Positions 21,686 to 32,370 of a DNA stretch of 45,675 nucleotides are shown in pieces. Position 1 is the stretch's first letter; each line of letters begins with the position of its first letter. Position numbers and translations under genes: made by a program. This DNA is from Rhizopus sp. PT2906 (lineage: Eukaryota; Mucoromycota; Mucoromycetes; Mucorales; Rhizopodaceae), in contig JAMYHX010000353.1 of assembly GCA_025529335.1 (NCBI GenBank), positions 1-45,675 on the forward strand. The letters are read 5' to 3'. Below the pieces are notes generated by a model, which searched no databases, was not told the origin of the DNA, and worked only from the letters and a program-made list of their open reading frames with translations.

Positions 21686-21784
21686 TTACCCGAAAGCAAA
21701 ATCGCAGCAAGTGGGAGCTGATGCCACACAGATTTGAGAATGAATGCCGCACTGGAGAGGGAAATCGATGTTGCACTTGTTATG
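21686..21784 (-). other. Short cysteine-rich open segment
   Basis: The minus strand reads CNIDFPLQCGIHSQICVA then PTCCDFAFG before TAA: five Cys in about 26 residues, including a CC pair. GGGTAAGACC at the end could be a splice donor instead of a stop. There is no start codon or signal peptide nearby. It may be a lone exon of a small secreted Cys-rich protein, or debris. Confidence 0.25.
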
Positions 21785-22661
21785 TCATGGTTTAGAGACA
21801 AAAGAAGTACTCATTGCTCATCTTTATTCTGAGATACAGAAGGAACAGATAAAATAAGGATCTACTATTTATAGTTGCTATCAAATGGCTGGTAAGCCAC
21901 TATTCTAGGCGTGGATTATAATTACTGATTAACATTTCATGCTCTGGGTTATGATACTGCTTTTTACCATAAGAAGGGCTATCTTTTAATTTGACTTATC
22001 ACTCAAAAGTGTGTACACACAATCTTATAATGTATGAATTCACTCTATTCATACTGACCACAGTCGTTTATCTCAATGCCAGTCATAGCAGACACTGTTC
22101 TAGGACAAGCGGTATATCGTGTGTAAGGCTGGATTGTCAACTTCATCCAACGTCATAAGATGCTGTTGTTGCTGAAGAAGAAAAGGAGGGAAAGAAAGAA
22201 ATAGTCCATACACCAGAAAATACACCAGGAGTTAGACTAATTCTACGGGCGCTTCCTCTACACATTATCTATGATGTTACCTAACAAAACTTTTCATTTT
22301 TGTTTACTTCTTTTCAAAGAAGAAAGAGAGATAAAAAGAAATGCTGTTATTTATTTATTTGTTTCGTTTTTATATTGTCAGTTTGATCAACCAAGACCCA
22401 AGATCAGTCGCGTGTAATTATGATAAATCCATATATTACATTAAAAGGATATTCCATTGCATTCCATATAGTGCCTAGAAGAAGAAGTGTCTGTAGCATT
22501 AGCTTATTTTCTGATGCATGTAGTGTTGGCAGGAAAGATAGTATATATATATGTGTGTGTGTGTGTGAACGAGCTTTATTATGATTGGCCATTTATTTTA
22601 AACCCAAATATCTACATGCAACACGTAATGCTTTCCCTCTGTCCTTTCTTTTTTAAACATC

Positions 22662-23776
22662 ATGACAGTTCAACATGTTCAAAACGCCGCAGACTTTCAA
22701 GCAGCCTTGAACTCTTCTCCAGATAAATTAGTAGTTGCTTACTTTACTGCTAGTTGGTGGTAAGTCCTTTTTTATGATATAAACTCGTTTTTTTTTCCTT
22801 ACCTCTGTGTCGTGTATAGTGGACCATGTAAAATGATTTCACCCTTTTATGATCAACTTGCAACCAAGTATACTCAAGTTACTTTTGCCAAAATTGATGT
22901 TGACCAAGTGAAAGAAGTATCCACTGCCTGTGGAATCACTGCCATGTAAGCATATTTTTTTTATTGCTATTCAAACTAATTTTATTAGGCCTACATTTCA
23001 ATTTTATAAAAACAACAAAAAGTTGACAGAGATGAAGGGAGCTAACCCTAAACAACTCGAGGCTTATATTCAAAAGCTATCTGGAGAGCAACAACAACAA
23101 GGAGAAAGCTCTAAAAAGAATTATGGTGTACCTGGACACGTAAGAACAACAAAAAAAAGAAAGTATACACCAATTGATGTATTGTGTAGGGTGATTTGAC
23201 TTCTTTTATCACCATGAATCAACTGGATGCACTGAACCAACAAACAGAAAATAATGTCAAAAACATATTCAAAGATGACAACAGCTACTTGGAGAGTGAC
23301 GTCGATGAACAGTTGATCATTAGTGTCCCATTCAATCAACGTAAGTGTTATTTATTAAAAGCAGCAAAAGTTTGTTTAAAAACCGAACTGTGTAGCTGTC
23401 AAAATCCATTCATTAAAGTTCAAGGCTCACAATGTCGCACAAGCACCCAAGACGATAAGATTATATGCCAATAGACAAGCACTTGGCTTTGATGATACTG
23501 ATTCCGTAAAGGAGACACAGGTGATTGAATTGACACCCAAGGATTTTGAACAAGACGCGATTGTCAACTTGAGATTTGTCAAATTCCAAAACATAACTCA
23601 TATCACACTCTTTGTCATTGACAATCAAGAGGATGAAGAGACAACCCAGCTTGAACAATTGATTTTTATTGGTACTCCTGTAGAGGTAAATAGATAATTC
23701 TATATGTATATGTGGGTATTAATATGTATTCTAGACTACCAACATGAACGATTTAAATAAGGAAGAGAATAAATAA
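22662..23776 (+). CDS. Thioredoxin-like protein with PITH domain (TXNL1 family)
   Basis: Six exons (22662-22759, 22820-22945, 22989-23139, 23190-23340, 23396-23685 and 23735-23776) give 285 residues. The N-terminal thioredoxin fold has the redox site ASWCGPCKMISPF. Intron 1 splits the first active-site Cys codon. VDQVKEVSTACGITAMPTF with the cis-Pro follows. The PITH (proteasome-interacting thioredoxin) domain starts near residue 125: GDLTSFITMNQLDALNQ, LESDVDEQLIISVPFNQ, VKIHSLKFKA, ITLFVIDNQEDEETTQ and LEQLIFIGTPVE. TXNL1 docks on the 19S proteasome lid as a disulfide reductase. The stop lies two bases from the stop of COX10 on the other strand. Confidence 0.95.
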
Positions 23777-23778
23777 AG

Positions 23779-24908
23779 TTAATAGTCGTCTTCGATCACC
23801 CATTCAATAATTTCTTCTATTTCTTCCTCTTCTTTCGTTCGATGATGGCTAGACAGGTTCCATTTCTTGTGAATCATAAGCAGGGCTAAAAGGACAGGTA
23901 AATGGACGATACTGCCAAAGAATAATTGTTTGGCTGATTTATCGTTGCTTTAAAAAAAATGTAAGATTTGTGTGTATATAAAGAACTCTCTTTTTTTTTT
24001 TGGTACCTCTTTCTCCAAAATTTATAGGCACCGTAGAGTAAAGCGCCATTGACAACGGATGAATCAAGGGCAAACCAATAAGAGGTCAAATCGAGATAGG
24101 GCACAGCAAAACATAAGGGAAACATGGCCAGACTGTATCGTAATGAGACTCGCGCGTTCAATTTAGGATCTGTTACGGCCATCATGCGGTATCCGGCCTT
24201 GGAATAGTCCTGACGGAGGTTCCAAGCAAGAGCATTGAAATGAGGAAACTGCCAGCAGTAGAGTAAACCGCCGAGAACCCAGGCAGCAGGATCCAGCAGG
24301 TTATTCGTCACGGCGGTATATCCCATCATGGGAGGAATGGCGCCTACGACTGCACCTGCCCATGTATTGGCAATGGATGATCGTTTCATGGGGGTATAGA
24401 CCAATGTGTAGAGAGCAATATTGGAAGCACCCAAGATGGCTGTGATCGGATTGACACAGGTCGCAAGCATGGTGACACCAGTTACCCCTGTTAAAAGTCC
24501 AAAGCCGAACGCATGGACTTGAGACAATGCTCGTCGTCCGAGCACTCTGTTGCGGGTTCTGAGCATCTGAGCATCATAAGGCACTTCTATCCACTGGTTG
24601 ATAGCGTTGGCTGAGCCAATACAAAGACCTGTGCCGACTGTGGTTGCTAGCAGTGTTGTCACCGTTGACTCACCAGGGGCAAGCGCATAGCCTGTCATGG
24701 CTGTCAGGGCAACTAGACCAGCTAGTTTGAACTTTATAAGCTCTTTATAAAGGACAGGCAACTTGGCCATAGAAGGTGGTTCGATCACCTTGAACTTTGT
24801 AACCCGTTGATTATGATGTCTCTGCTGTAATAAAGAATAGGTAGCAAAGATTCTGGTAGGGTTGACATGTCTTTTTGTAATCTGTCTAATCAAGTTTGTT
24901 TGAAGCAT
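23779..24908 (-). CDS. COX10: Protoheme IX farnesyltransferase (haem O synthase)
   Basis: Inner mitochondrial membrane UbiA-family enzyme that adds a farnesyl group to haem B, needed for cytochrome c oxidase. Two exons (24908-24007 and 23947-23779) give 356 residues. The chosen Met gives a basic presequence (MLQTNLIRQITKRHVNPTRI). An upstream in-frame Met at 25001 is less plausible. Visible motifs are SANAINQWIEVPYDAQMLRT with RNRVL (polyprenyl-diphosphate Asp motif), IALYTLVYTPMKR, AGAVVGAIPPMMGY, WQFPHFNALAW and GYRMMAVTDP. Multiple TM segments continue into the last exon, which ends in an acidic tail (KEEEEIEEIIEW). Confidence 0.95.
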
Positions 24909-25466
24909 AAAAAAGGCAAAAAAAAAATCAAGAATAAAATGGGCCGTTATATTGTGACTGTCTTCATAAGCATAGGTTATCTCTCTCTCTCTCTCTCTCA
25001 TATCATCATCATTGTTCTTTTAGACTGTTTTTTTAATCATGCAATGGATTTGAACACAGACATTAAGGATAATGTGTGCATGAAATTGACATATATTGTA
25101 AGCAAAGTCGGAAACCGACGGAGGTGGGCGATCCGAGAATGATACTGATCACCCTCTCCTCGGACTATCATTATTTCTGTCCATTGAATGTGTAAGAGTC
25201 ATATTTTGATGATCGATTCATACAAAATAATAAAAGAGTTTGTTGGTTTTGCACTACAAGAATCTTCATTTGTTACTGATTCAGGACTAATCATGGAAAT
25301 CCCGTTCATTCCCACTGAGAAGCCATATGTCAAATTTGAACTTTAAAGCATAAAAAACTACTAGTTGTAGAAAATAACAACAATCAAAAAGCAATTTTTA
25401 AGCGCTATTTTTCTTTTTTTTTTCTTTTTTTTTTTTACAGCCATTGTTAATGTGTATTAAACTTTT
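24909..25466. promoter_or_regulatory. COX10 upstream / CMK downstream region
   Basis: 558 bases. A (CT)n run lies at 24981-24999. A GC-rich patch at 25105-25165 contains the palindrome GTCGGAAACCGAC (25107-25119), that is CGG-N3-CCG, the classic form of a Zn2Cys6 factor site. TCCGAG/CTCGGA form a second inverted pair at 25132-25137 and 25159-25164. The patch lies about 200 bases upstream of the COX10 start. No gene is seen. A and T tracts at 25410-25440 lie next to the kinase stop. Confidence 0.4.
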
Positions 25467-26841
25467 TTATAAACCTCCTTCCTTTTCAGACGTTTCCAAA
25501 ACTTGATCGATACCTTCATTCACAGGCTTCAATTGATCTAATGCGTTACTATGACTATTATGTTTTGACAAGTGACCAAAGTGATTGGAGAGGGTAACCA
25601 TGTTGATGGCCTTCTTGAAGGTACGACGAGCATTGAAGTTGGTACGCAAGTTGGGTAAAAGATCTTCCTTCTTTTTGTGTTCTTCATCCTTGATTTCCTT
25701 TTCAGCGAGCCATTCGTGTTCAAGAGCTTGATGTGCAGTAATACGCTTGTCAGGGTCAATCGTTAGACAGCGTTCAATAAAGTTTTTGGCTTGTGAGCTA
25801 ATACCATCCCAACATGGATCATCAAAGTTGTAATCAGCGTTGAGAATAGCGTTCATCTCTTCAATGTTATTGGCTCCTTCAAATGGAGTGTAACCGGATA
25901 ATAAAAAGTAAGCGATGACACCAATGGCCCACATATCCCTAACTCTTGTGTTAGATTTTTTTTTCCATTGATGCACACACACAATACACTTACACAGGTT
26001 TTCCATGTCCTGTCTTTTTGAATATCTCAGGTGCCATATATCCTGGTGTGCCACAAGTTGTTTTTAAGGTATGGAATTTGTCGGTATCAATAATACGAGA
26101 TAAGCCAAAGTCTGCAATAAGCAAATCAGAGTTTTCATCACGTTCACGGAATAAAAGGTTTTCAGGCTAAACAAGTTAATACATGTTTCCTTGTCCCCCT
26201 TTTTTTTTGTTTACCTTCAAGTCTATCAAATAAACAGAATGAATAAAAGCATATTATGTATATCTATTATATTTACATACCGCGATGAACAATGCCATTG
26301 TCATGAAGGTAAGCAACAGCACTACAAATAGTTCTGACGATATGAGCAGCATCTTTTTCGAAATAACTACCCTTTTCACAAATACGATCGAATAATTCAC
26401 CCCCGGAAGCTAAATCGGTGACCAAGTACACTATTTATTTGTTAGTGTTGTATAATAAACAATGAATATATACTTGCAGTTATTTAATGTTTCAAAATAG
26501 TCAACTAAGCTAAGGATATTCTTATTTCCTTGTGAAATACGCTTCAAGATATTGATTTCATTTCGGATCATATGTTCACGTCCTTCCATCAACTTTTTAT
26601 TGATAATCTTGACTGCATAATATTTACCAGTTTCGATCTATGTTGTGTAAATATCAAACTGGTTTTTTATTGTTTAACTTACGTGCATAGCCTCTACAAA
26701 GTAGAACAAAAAAAGGGGGGGTTATTACAAATAAGGAGGAGAATGTATTTCTGACATACCTTTGACTGTTGCATAAGTACCGTTACCAAGGACTCTACCC
26801 GTTTTATATTTACAGGGTACAGTGACAGGAGTACGAGACAT
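25467..26841 (-). CDS. Ca2+/calmodulin-dependent protein kinase (CaMK I type)
   Basis: Ser/Thr kinase with the CaMK layout, in at least seven exons including an 11-nt microexon (26693-26683). Motifs in order are the Gly loop GRVLGNGTYATVK, the lysine in YYAVKIINKK, the catalytic VHRDLKPENLLF, the DFG block LLIADFGLSRII, the activation loop TTCGTPGYMAPEIFKKTG with a Thr, and DMWAIGVIAYFLLSGYTPFE. The domain ends at the usual helix RITAHQALEHEWLAEKEI. The tail LRTNFNARRTFKKAINMV is a typical autoinhibitory/calmodulin-binding segment. The fold and tail resemble yeast Cmk1/2 and filamentous CaMK homologues. It is likely cytosolic, relaying Ca2+ stress signals. Confidence 0.94.
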
Positions 26842-27190
26842 GTTGTTTAGAAAAAGAAAAAAAAAAAGAAGAAAAAAATTAAAGTTGAAGCAATGGAAGG
26901 TTTTAAAAGGGCTGCTTAGCCACTATGTTATACACACACACACATATAACTTTCTTTCATCTTTTTTTATTATCTCTAAATGACTAATTTATGCACCTTT
27001 TCATGTATGTATTACTTCTCCCCTTCACTCTCACATCTCCTTAACATTTTTTTATATTCTTAATATACCAATCTCTATGGCTCCCTCCCCCCTTTCATTT
27101 GTTAGGATTGCTCTATTTCTCTAATTCTATCTCCGCTTGCTTCCTGTGGCTACACACAATTTATTATATAAAAATGGACTTTTGATTTTT

Positions 27191-27230
<40 letters not shown>

Positions 27231-27251
27231 ATTGTTTTCAACAACAAAAAG
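26842..27251. promoter_or_regulatory. Divergent promoter region, CaMK / HMG-CoA reductase
   Basis: 410 bases between head-to-head genes. Both starts are preceded by pyrimidine tracts on their own strand, and a T26 run at 27200-27225 lies about 26 bases before the HMG-CoA reductase ATG. A CA run lies at 26930-26943. I cannot name a sterol response element from the sequence. Confidence 0.5.
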
Positions 27252-30200
27252 ATGTCTCTTTTACCAGCACATAGGGGGACCACAGCATTTAGGTCCATTT
27301 CGACTATGCTTGGTAAAGGCATTCATAAGGCAGCAAGGATCTCGTCTCGTAGTCCCATCGAGATGATTGCGACTATTCTTATCTTGTCGTCTTTTAGCTA
27401 CTTTTACCTCTTCAACAAGGCTCGTACATCAGATATTTTCTCAGGCACTGCAACGCGCATCTATCCTACTTTTGTTTATGCGGATGCCAATGCAGCACAA
27501 TTCAAAGAAATTGCAAGTCATGAACGAGACAGTATTCCTAATCACATTAAAGTTCAACTCAAGCAAATCTCCATTACTGCCAAATCTACAAGCAACTTAT
27601 TGGACAAACAAACCTTATCTTCTCTCCTTCAATTCCAAAACACCATCGAACATGCTCAAATTGATGATTATCTCAATCAAGTCGGTTTTCATTCCTTGTG
27701 CTTCAAGTTGCCCAACGGTGAATGTTTCACTCAATCCCTTTCACAGGTGTTCAAGGAGCAAGACCTTCAAGATATCGATCGATCCATTCACGATAACCTC
27801 GAGGCCGCACAGACGATCTTTGGTGACTTGAACTTGAACGAATCGACTGCCTCTTCTGTTTCTTTTGCGTTTGCTTTCAATGCTTCTACAGATTATCGTC
27901 AACACCTCTCTCATCTTTGGGAACAGAAGTTGTCTACCTTGTCTACGTCTGATATTGTTTCTTTGTCCAAGGCAAATGAACATCAAGATATCTTTACTTG
28001 GTTATTTATCGTCACCAAAAACATTGTTGTTCGTATCAAGGAATTAATTGAGGTAAATAGATTATGGAATACATGAAAAAAAAATATAGTAACCTTTTTT
28101 TTTTAGCTTGCAGATAACATTGATATTATTGTCATTTTGGCTGGCTATGTTATGATGTTGGCAACATTTGCTTCACTCTATATCACCATGAGATCTTTAG
28201 GATCTCGTTATACCCTGGCCACCGCTGTCTTGCTCAACGGCTTTTTCTCATTCATGTTTGCCCTCTTGACTGTCAGTGCGCTTGGTGTAGACGTTTACCC
28301 TGTCATCTTGGCGTAAGTTTAGCACAAATGAAACTATATATATGTATTGACCCCATTGTTTAGTGAAGCCATTCCATTTTTGGCTGTAACGATTGGCTTC
28401 GAGCGCCACTCTAAACTGACAAGGCGTGTATTTCAGATTAGTAAAGAAACTCCGTTGACCAAACAAGAAATTAGAAAAACGATTATGCGTGCTGTTGACT
28501 CGGTTGCATTACCTATCGCTCGGGATGCCGTCATGGAAATCACCGTGCTTGCTCTTGGTGCTAAATCGGGAGTGTCTGGACTCCGTGAATTCTGTTTGCT
28601 TAGCGCTATATTATTAGCATATGACTTCATCATTATGTTTACTTGGTATACAGCCGTATTAGCTTTGAAATTGGAGGTAATAGTTACAAAAGCATATATG
28701 CACAATGTTGTATAACCTCCTTTTAGCTTCTTAGAATCCGTGAAATCAATGGCAAATCAAACAAAACAGACAAGTCATCTGCAACTACCGGAACCGGTTT
28801 TATTCGTAGTGCAGTCGTCAAGGCGTTCAGTGATACGACAAACACGACAACAACAACGACAAGTTCAAGTGTAAAGACAGACGAACCCATGATTGGAAAA
28901 CTTAAACTGTCGATGGTAAAGGAGTTTTTAATACAGAATATAAAAAATATATTAAAGTTTTCATTAGATTATTGGGTTTGTTGCTATGCATCTATTCAAG
29001 ATCTGTACTACCTTTGAAGGTTCCACTGGTCCTCATGTTAGTGTTACAGAGCCTGGAATTGTCAGAGTACTTGAAAGACTCCTTGAACAACACCGTGCAT
29101 CTGACCTTCGTCATTTGCCTCTCCTTGTTCAAGTGTTCCCTCCTGTTCTCTTCCATGTCTCATCGCCACTCGGAAAAGGCCTTGTTCCCGATAGTATTAA
29201 AAAACCTCTCGACGTCCTCTTTGATGCTTATGCTGTCTATATCCAGCACCCGGTTATCTCCAAATGGATTACCCTGGGTCTTTTCGTTTCCTTGTTCTTG
29301 AATACCTATCTCTTAAAGATGGCCAAGGAACCAGCCAAACCAACAGCTAATGCATCTACCCCTATTGAACCTACTCCTGCTCCTGTCGTGGCTCCTGTCA
29401 CAACGACTGCAGTGACCCCTAAGAGACATACCAGACAAGGGGTTGTTCGCACGGTTGAAGAATGCATGGAACTCATTCATACTCCTGACTTGCTATCGGA
29501 TGAAGAAGTGATTGCGCTCGTACAAAATGGCAAGTTAGCCTCCTATGCGCTCGAAAAGGTGCTTGGCGATCTCGAAAGGGCCGTCGTAATTCGTCGTGCG
29601 CTGATCTCACGTGCATCCACTACCAAGACCTTGGAACACAGTCTGTTGCCTTTCCACAACTACCATTATGATAAGGTTATGGGCGCATGCTGTGAAAATG
29701 TGATTGGATACATGCCTATTCCTATCGGTGTTGCTGGACCGATGATCATTGACGGTGAATCGATTCATATCCCCATGGCTACGACTGAAGGCTGTTTGAT
29801 CGCCTCGGCTGCAAGAGGCTGCAAGGCTATTAATGCAGGTGGTGGAGCGACCACCGTCTTGACGGCAGACGGTATGACCCGTGGACCCTGCGTAGAGTTC
29901 CCTTCGATTGTAGGTGCTGCTGCTTGTAAACGATTCTTGGAAGGAGAAGGTGCAGAGATCATCAAGGAGGCATTTAATTCTACATCTCGTTTTGCTCGTG
30001 TTCGCAAGTTGAAGGTCGCTCTTGCCGGTCGTCTTGTCTATATCCGATTCTCAACAACAACAGGCGATGCCATGGGCATGAATATGATCTCCAAAGGTTG
30101 CGAAAAGGCTATGAGCGTTCTCTCTACTCATTTCCCCGAGATGCAAATCATTTCTCTTTCTGGCAACTACTGTACAGACAAGAAACCGGCTGCGATCAAC

Positions 30201-30767
30201 TGGATCGAAGGACGTGGTAAATCCGTGGTGGCTGAAGCTGTGGTTCCTGGAGCCGTTGTCCAAAAGGTGTTAAAGACAACTGTGGCTGCTCTTGTTGAAT
30301 TGAACATTTCAAAGAATTTGATCGGATCGGCCATGGCAGGCTCTGTCGGTGGATTTAATGCACATGCGGCCAATATCCTGACTGCCATCTATATTGCCAC
30401 TGGTCAAGATCCTGCTCAAAATGTCGAAAGTTCCAACTGTATTACTCTTATGAAGGCCATCAATGACGGCCAAGATTTACACATCTCCTGTACGATGCCC
30501 AGTGTTGAAGTAGGCACGATTGGTGGTGGTACGATCTTGCCTCCTCAGCAAGCCATGTTGGACATGCTTGGTGTTCGTGGACCTCATCCTACCGAGCCAG
30601 GCAAGAATGCTCAAAGACTTGCTAGAATCATCTGTGCCTCTGTCATGGCAGGTGAACTCTCGCTTTGTGCTGCCTTGGCTGCTGGTCATTTAGTTAAAGC
30701 TCATATGGCTCATAACCGAGCTACTACAGCAGCAGCGCCTGCTCCTGGTACATGTATCAAATCCTAA
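27252..30767 (+). CDS. HMG-CoA reductase with sterol-sensing membrane domain
   Basis: Rate-limiting enzyme of the mevalonate pathway, ER membrane. Five exons (27252-28052, 28107-28312, 28364-28676, 28727-28915 and 28968-30767) give 1102 residues. The N-terminal TM segment is IEMIATILILSSFSYFYLF. A lumenal part precedes the sterol-sensing region, with IVILAGYVMMLATFASLYIT, AEAIPFLAVTIGFERHSK and further TMs. The last exon carries a linker (Pro/Thr/Ala-rich) and the catalytic domain: ENVIGYMPIPIGVAGPM, MATTEGCLIASAARGCKAI (catalytic Glu), GDAMGMNMISKG, ICASVMAGELSLCAALAAGH and the catalytic His near HMAHNR. GTIGGGT binds NADPH. In Mucorales the mevalonate product also feeds carotenoids and trisporic acids. 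Confidence 0.97.
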
Positions 30768-30935
30768 TAGATGCGTTTGTCTGTATTTGTGTTTTATTTA
30801 TATATAATTTACTTTCTTACTTCCTCTTTCATATTTAACAAGATAATAATAAAAAATACAATGTAATTCAATAACAAAAAAAAGATATGCAGAATGAATG
30901 AACTATAAATACACATGATTACTACTATACTACTA

Positions 30936-31802
30936 CTACTGCTGCTGAACTTTGCTCTCTATCTTCTTTAAAATATCTTTGATATCGCACTCCGAAAAGA
31001 CAGGGCCTGACTGAGAACACATAGCCTTTGTCTTTAACAAATCACATAGTTCTTCTAGATTAAATTTTTCAAATAATGGATGATCCTGTAGCTTCTTCCA
31101 GACCTCTGAGCAAGAGATCAGATTACACGATTCCTCCAGCAGAGGCTTATCTGCCTCGACAAGCGATTCAAACAGAGACTGCTCGAGCTGATTGAATATT
31201 TCGCTCTTTTTCGTGATCGAAGTGGTAACAATTGGCACAGGATGGTCTGCCACGGTCTCGATCAGACAACCTTCTGAATCAAACAGAGGCTCGGTCAAAA
31301 GTTGGTTATAAGCGTTCGAACAGACTTCCTCTTTTAGCCTTTCACAAAAGGACACACCATCCTTGTCTCGAATACAGGCGACGGCCGAGCTTTGTTGTTT
31401 TTGTTCTGGTTTTTTTTTGTCTTCAAGTTGACTTCGTAAGTCTTGAATTTCCTTTCGAAGTTGTGCCACTTCCAAGGCATGAGCAGTACAAAGTTCTCGA
31501 ATCTTGTCTTCTAATTCCTTGACGTACCGCTCTTTACGTTCTCTAAATGCTCGTTGAGCGGCTCGGTTCTGCTCTTTACGACGTAGACGTTGATCAGTGA
31601 TTCCTTTGAAAAGAAACAAAATCAATACAATAGAAAAGGGGGGAGTGCATATAAATATACCTTTTGAATCATCCAAAATTTCATCCCACTTTCGTTTTTT
31701 ATAATCAGTCATATTAGTCGATGTTGCTAAAGGTAGTATCTTTGGTATGGAAGGAGCAATAGGACGAAATGGAGCGGGTTTCTGTGAGATTTCTTCAGTC
31801 AT
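30936..31802 (-). CDS. Redox-sensing AP-1 bZIP factor (Pap1/Yap1 type)
   Basis: Two exons (31802-31661 and 31603-30936) give 269 residues, short for the family. The basic region is RRKEQNRAAQRAFRERKERY with the AP-1-like Asn/Gln/Arg contacts, followed by a leucine zipper (LEDKIRELCTAHALEVAQL). An n-CRD-like block SFCERLKEEVCSNAYNQLL comes next. The C-terminal c-CRD is clear: SCSEVWKKLQDHPLFEKF, LEELCDLLKTKAMCSQSG and SECDIKDIL. It embeds Cys and hydrophobic residues that in Yap1/Pap1 form the oxidation-controlled nuclear export signal. Predicted role: oxidative-stress transcription activator retained in the nucleus when c-CRD and n-CRD Cys are oxidised. Confidence 0.93.
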   Translation of the reverse strand: MTEEISQKPAPFRPIAPSIPKILPLATSTNMTDYKKRKWDEILDDSKGIFICTPPFSIVLILFLFKGITDQRLRRKEQNRAAQRAFRERKERYVKELEDKIRELCTAHALEVAQLRKEIQDLRSQLEDKKKPEQKQQSSAVACIRDKDGVSFCERLKEEVCSNAYNQLLTEPLFDSEGCLIETVADHPVPIVTTSITKKSEIFNQLEQSLFESLVEADKPLLEESCNLISCSEVWKKLQDHPLFEKFNLEELCDLLKTKAMCSQSGPVFSECDIKDILKKIESKVQQQ

Positions 31803-32370
31803 TTTTTTTTTCTATAGCATCAAGAAAAAAAAAGAAAGAAAAAAAAAAGGATAAACTATATCCGAAATAGATTACTGCGACGAAAATAAAGATCATTTTA
31901 CTTATTTAGAAGCATGGTGCCCAGTTGTGTTTTTTTGGCTTCCCTATTTTTGATAAGTATAATGTCAGTTACAAGCAGAGAGAATCGCGATGTCAGGGAA
32001 AGTGACCATCAGTTGGTATATTTGCAAAAAAAAAAAAGAGGTTGAAAAACACGCAAAACATTTTTCAGGGTGCTAAAATAAACAGGAATTGCGCATGAGC
32101 CAGTTCATGATATACAATCGTTAGCATGCAATTTGATCAAATAAAACATGCTAATGGGCCTATGAAATAGAGTTCATTCAACACAGAAACACAAGTGCGA
32201 CATTTTTATTAACGAGTCCAAAAAAAATATAACAAAAGAAAGATAGCGGCTAGATATCCAAGCAATCCTCATGATAGCCATTCAAATCGAGGCAAAAATG
32301 TGTCGAGATATTATTCATATTCATCAATACTTTCTTCTAAAAGCATTTTTTTTGAAACACAAGGAAAAAT
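31803..32370. other. Intergenic upstream of the bZIP gene
   Basis: 568 AT-rich bases with several A and T runs. An A10 run directly precedes the bZIP start codon on the coding strand. No gene is seen before the TnpB-like relic on the plus strand. Confidence 0.5.

Larger units (their letters stand above)
20759..22661. other. 1.9-kb gene-poor region with coding fragments
   Basis: No complete gene is seen. The minus strand holds a 61-codon open fragment (20968-21153) and a Cys-rich open fragment (21686-21784), listed separately. A short open run (LMTLDEVDNPALHTIYRLS) lies near 22110-22170, also on the minus strand. All three face the same way, which could mean one eroded gene or element. 21200-21640 and 22180-22660 are AT-rich. 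(GT)n occurs at 22552-22567. Confidence 0.5.

Noticed and set aside
27367..27831. 154-codon plus-strand frame inside HMG-CoA reductase exon 1
   Set aside because: It is a +1 shadow of the reductase coding sequence with no domain. The reductase frame is continuous and recognisable.
29765..30689. Minus-strand frames antisense to the reductase catalytic domain
   Set aside because: They are shadow frames caused by the GC-rich, codon-biased exon.
28986..30767. Separate 593-codon gene starting inside the HMG-CoA reductase locus
   Set aside because: It is the last exon of the five-exon reductase. The upstream sterol-sensing exons splice to it in phase.
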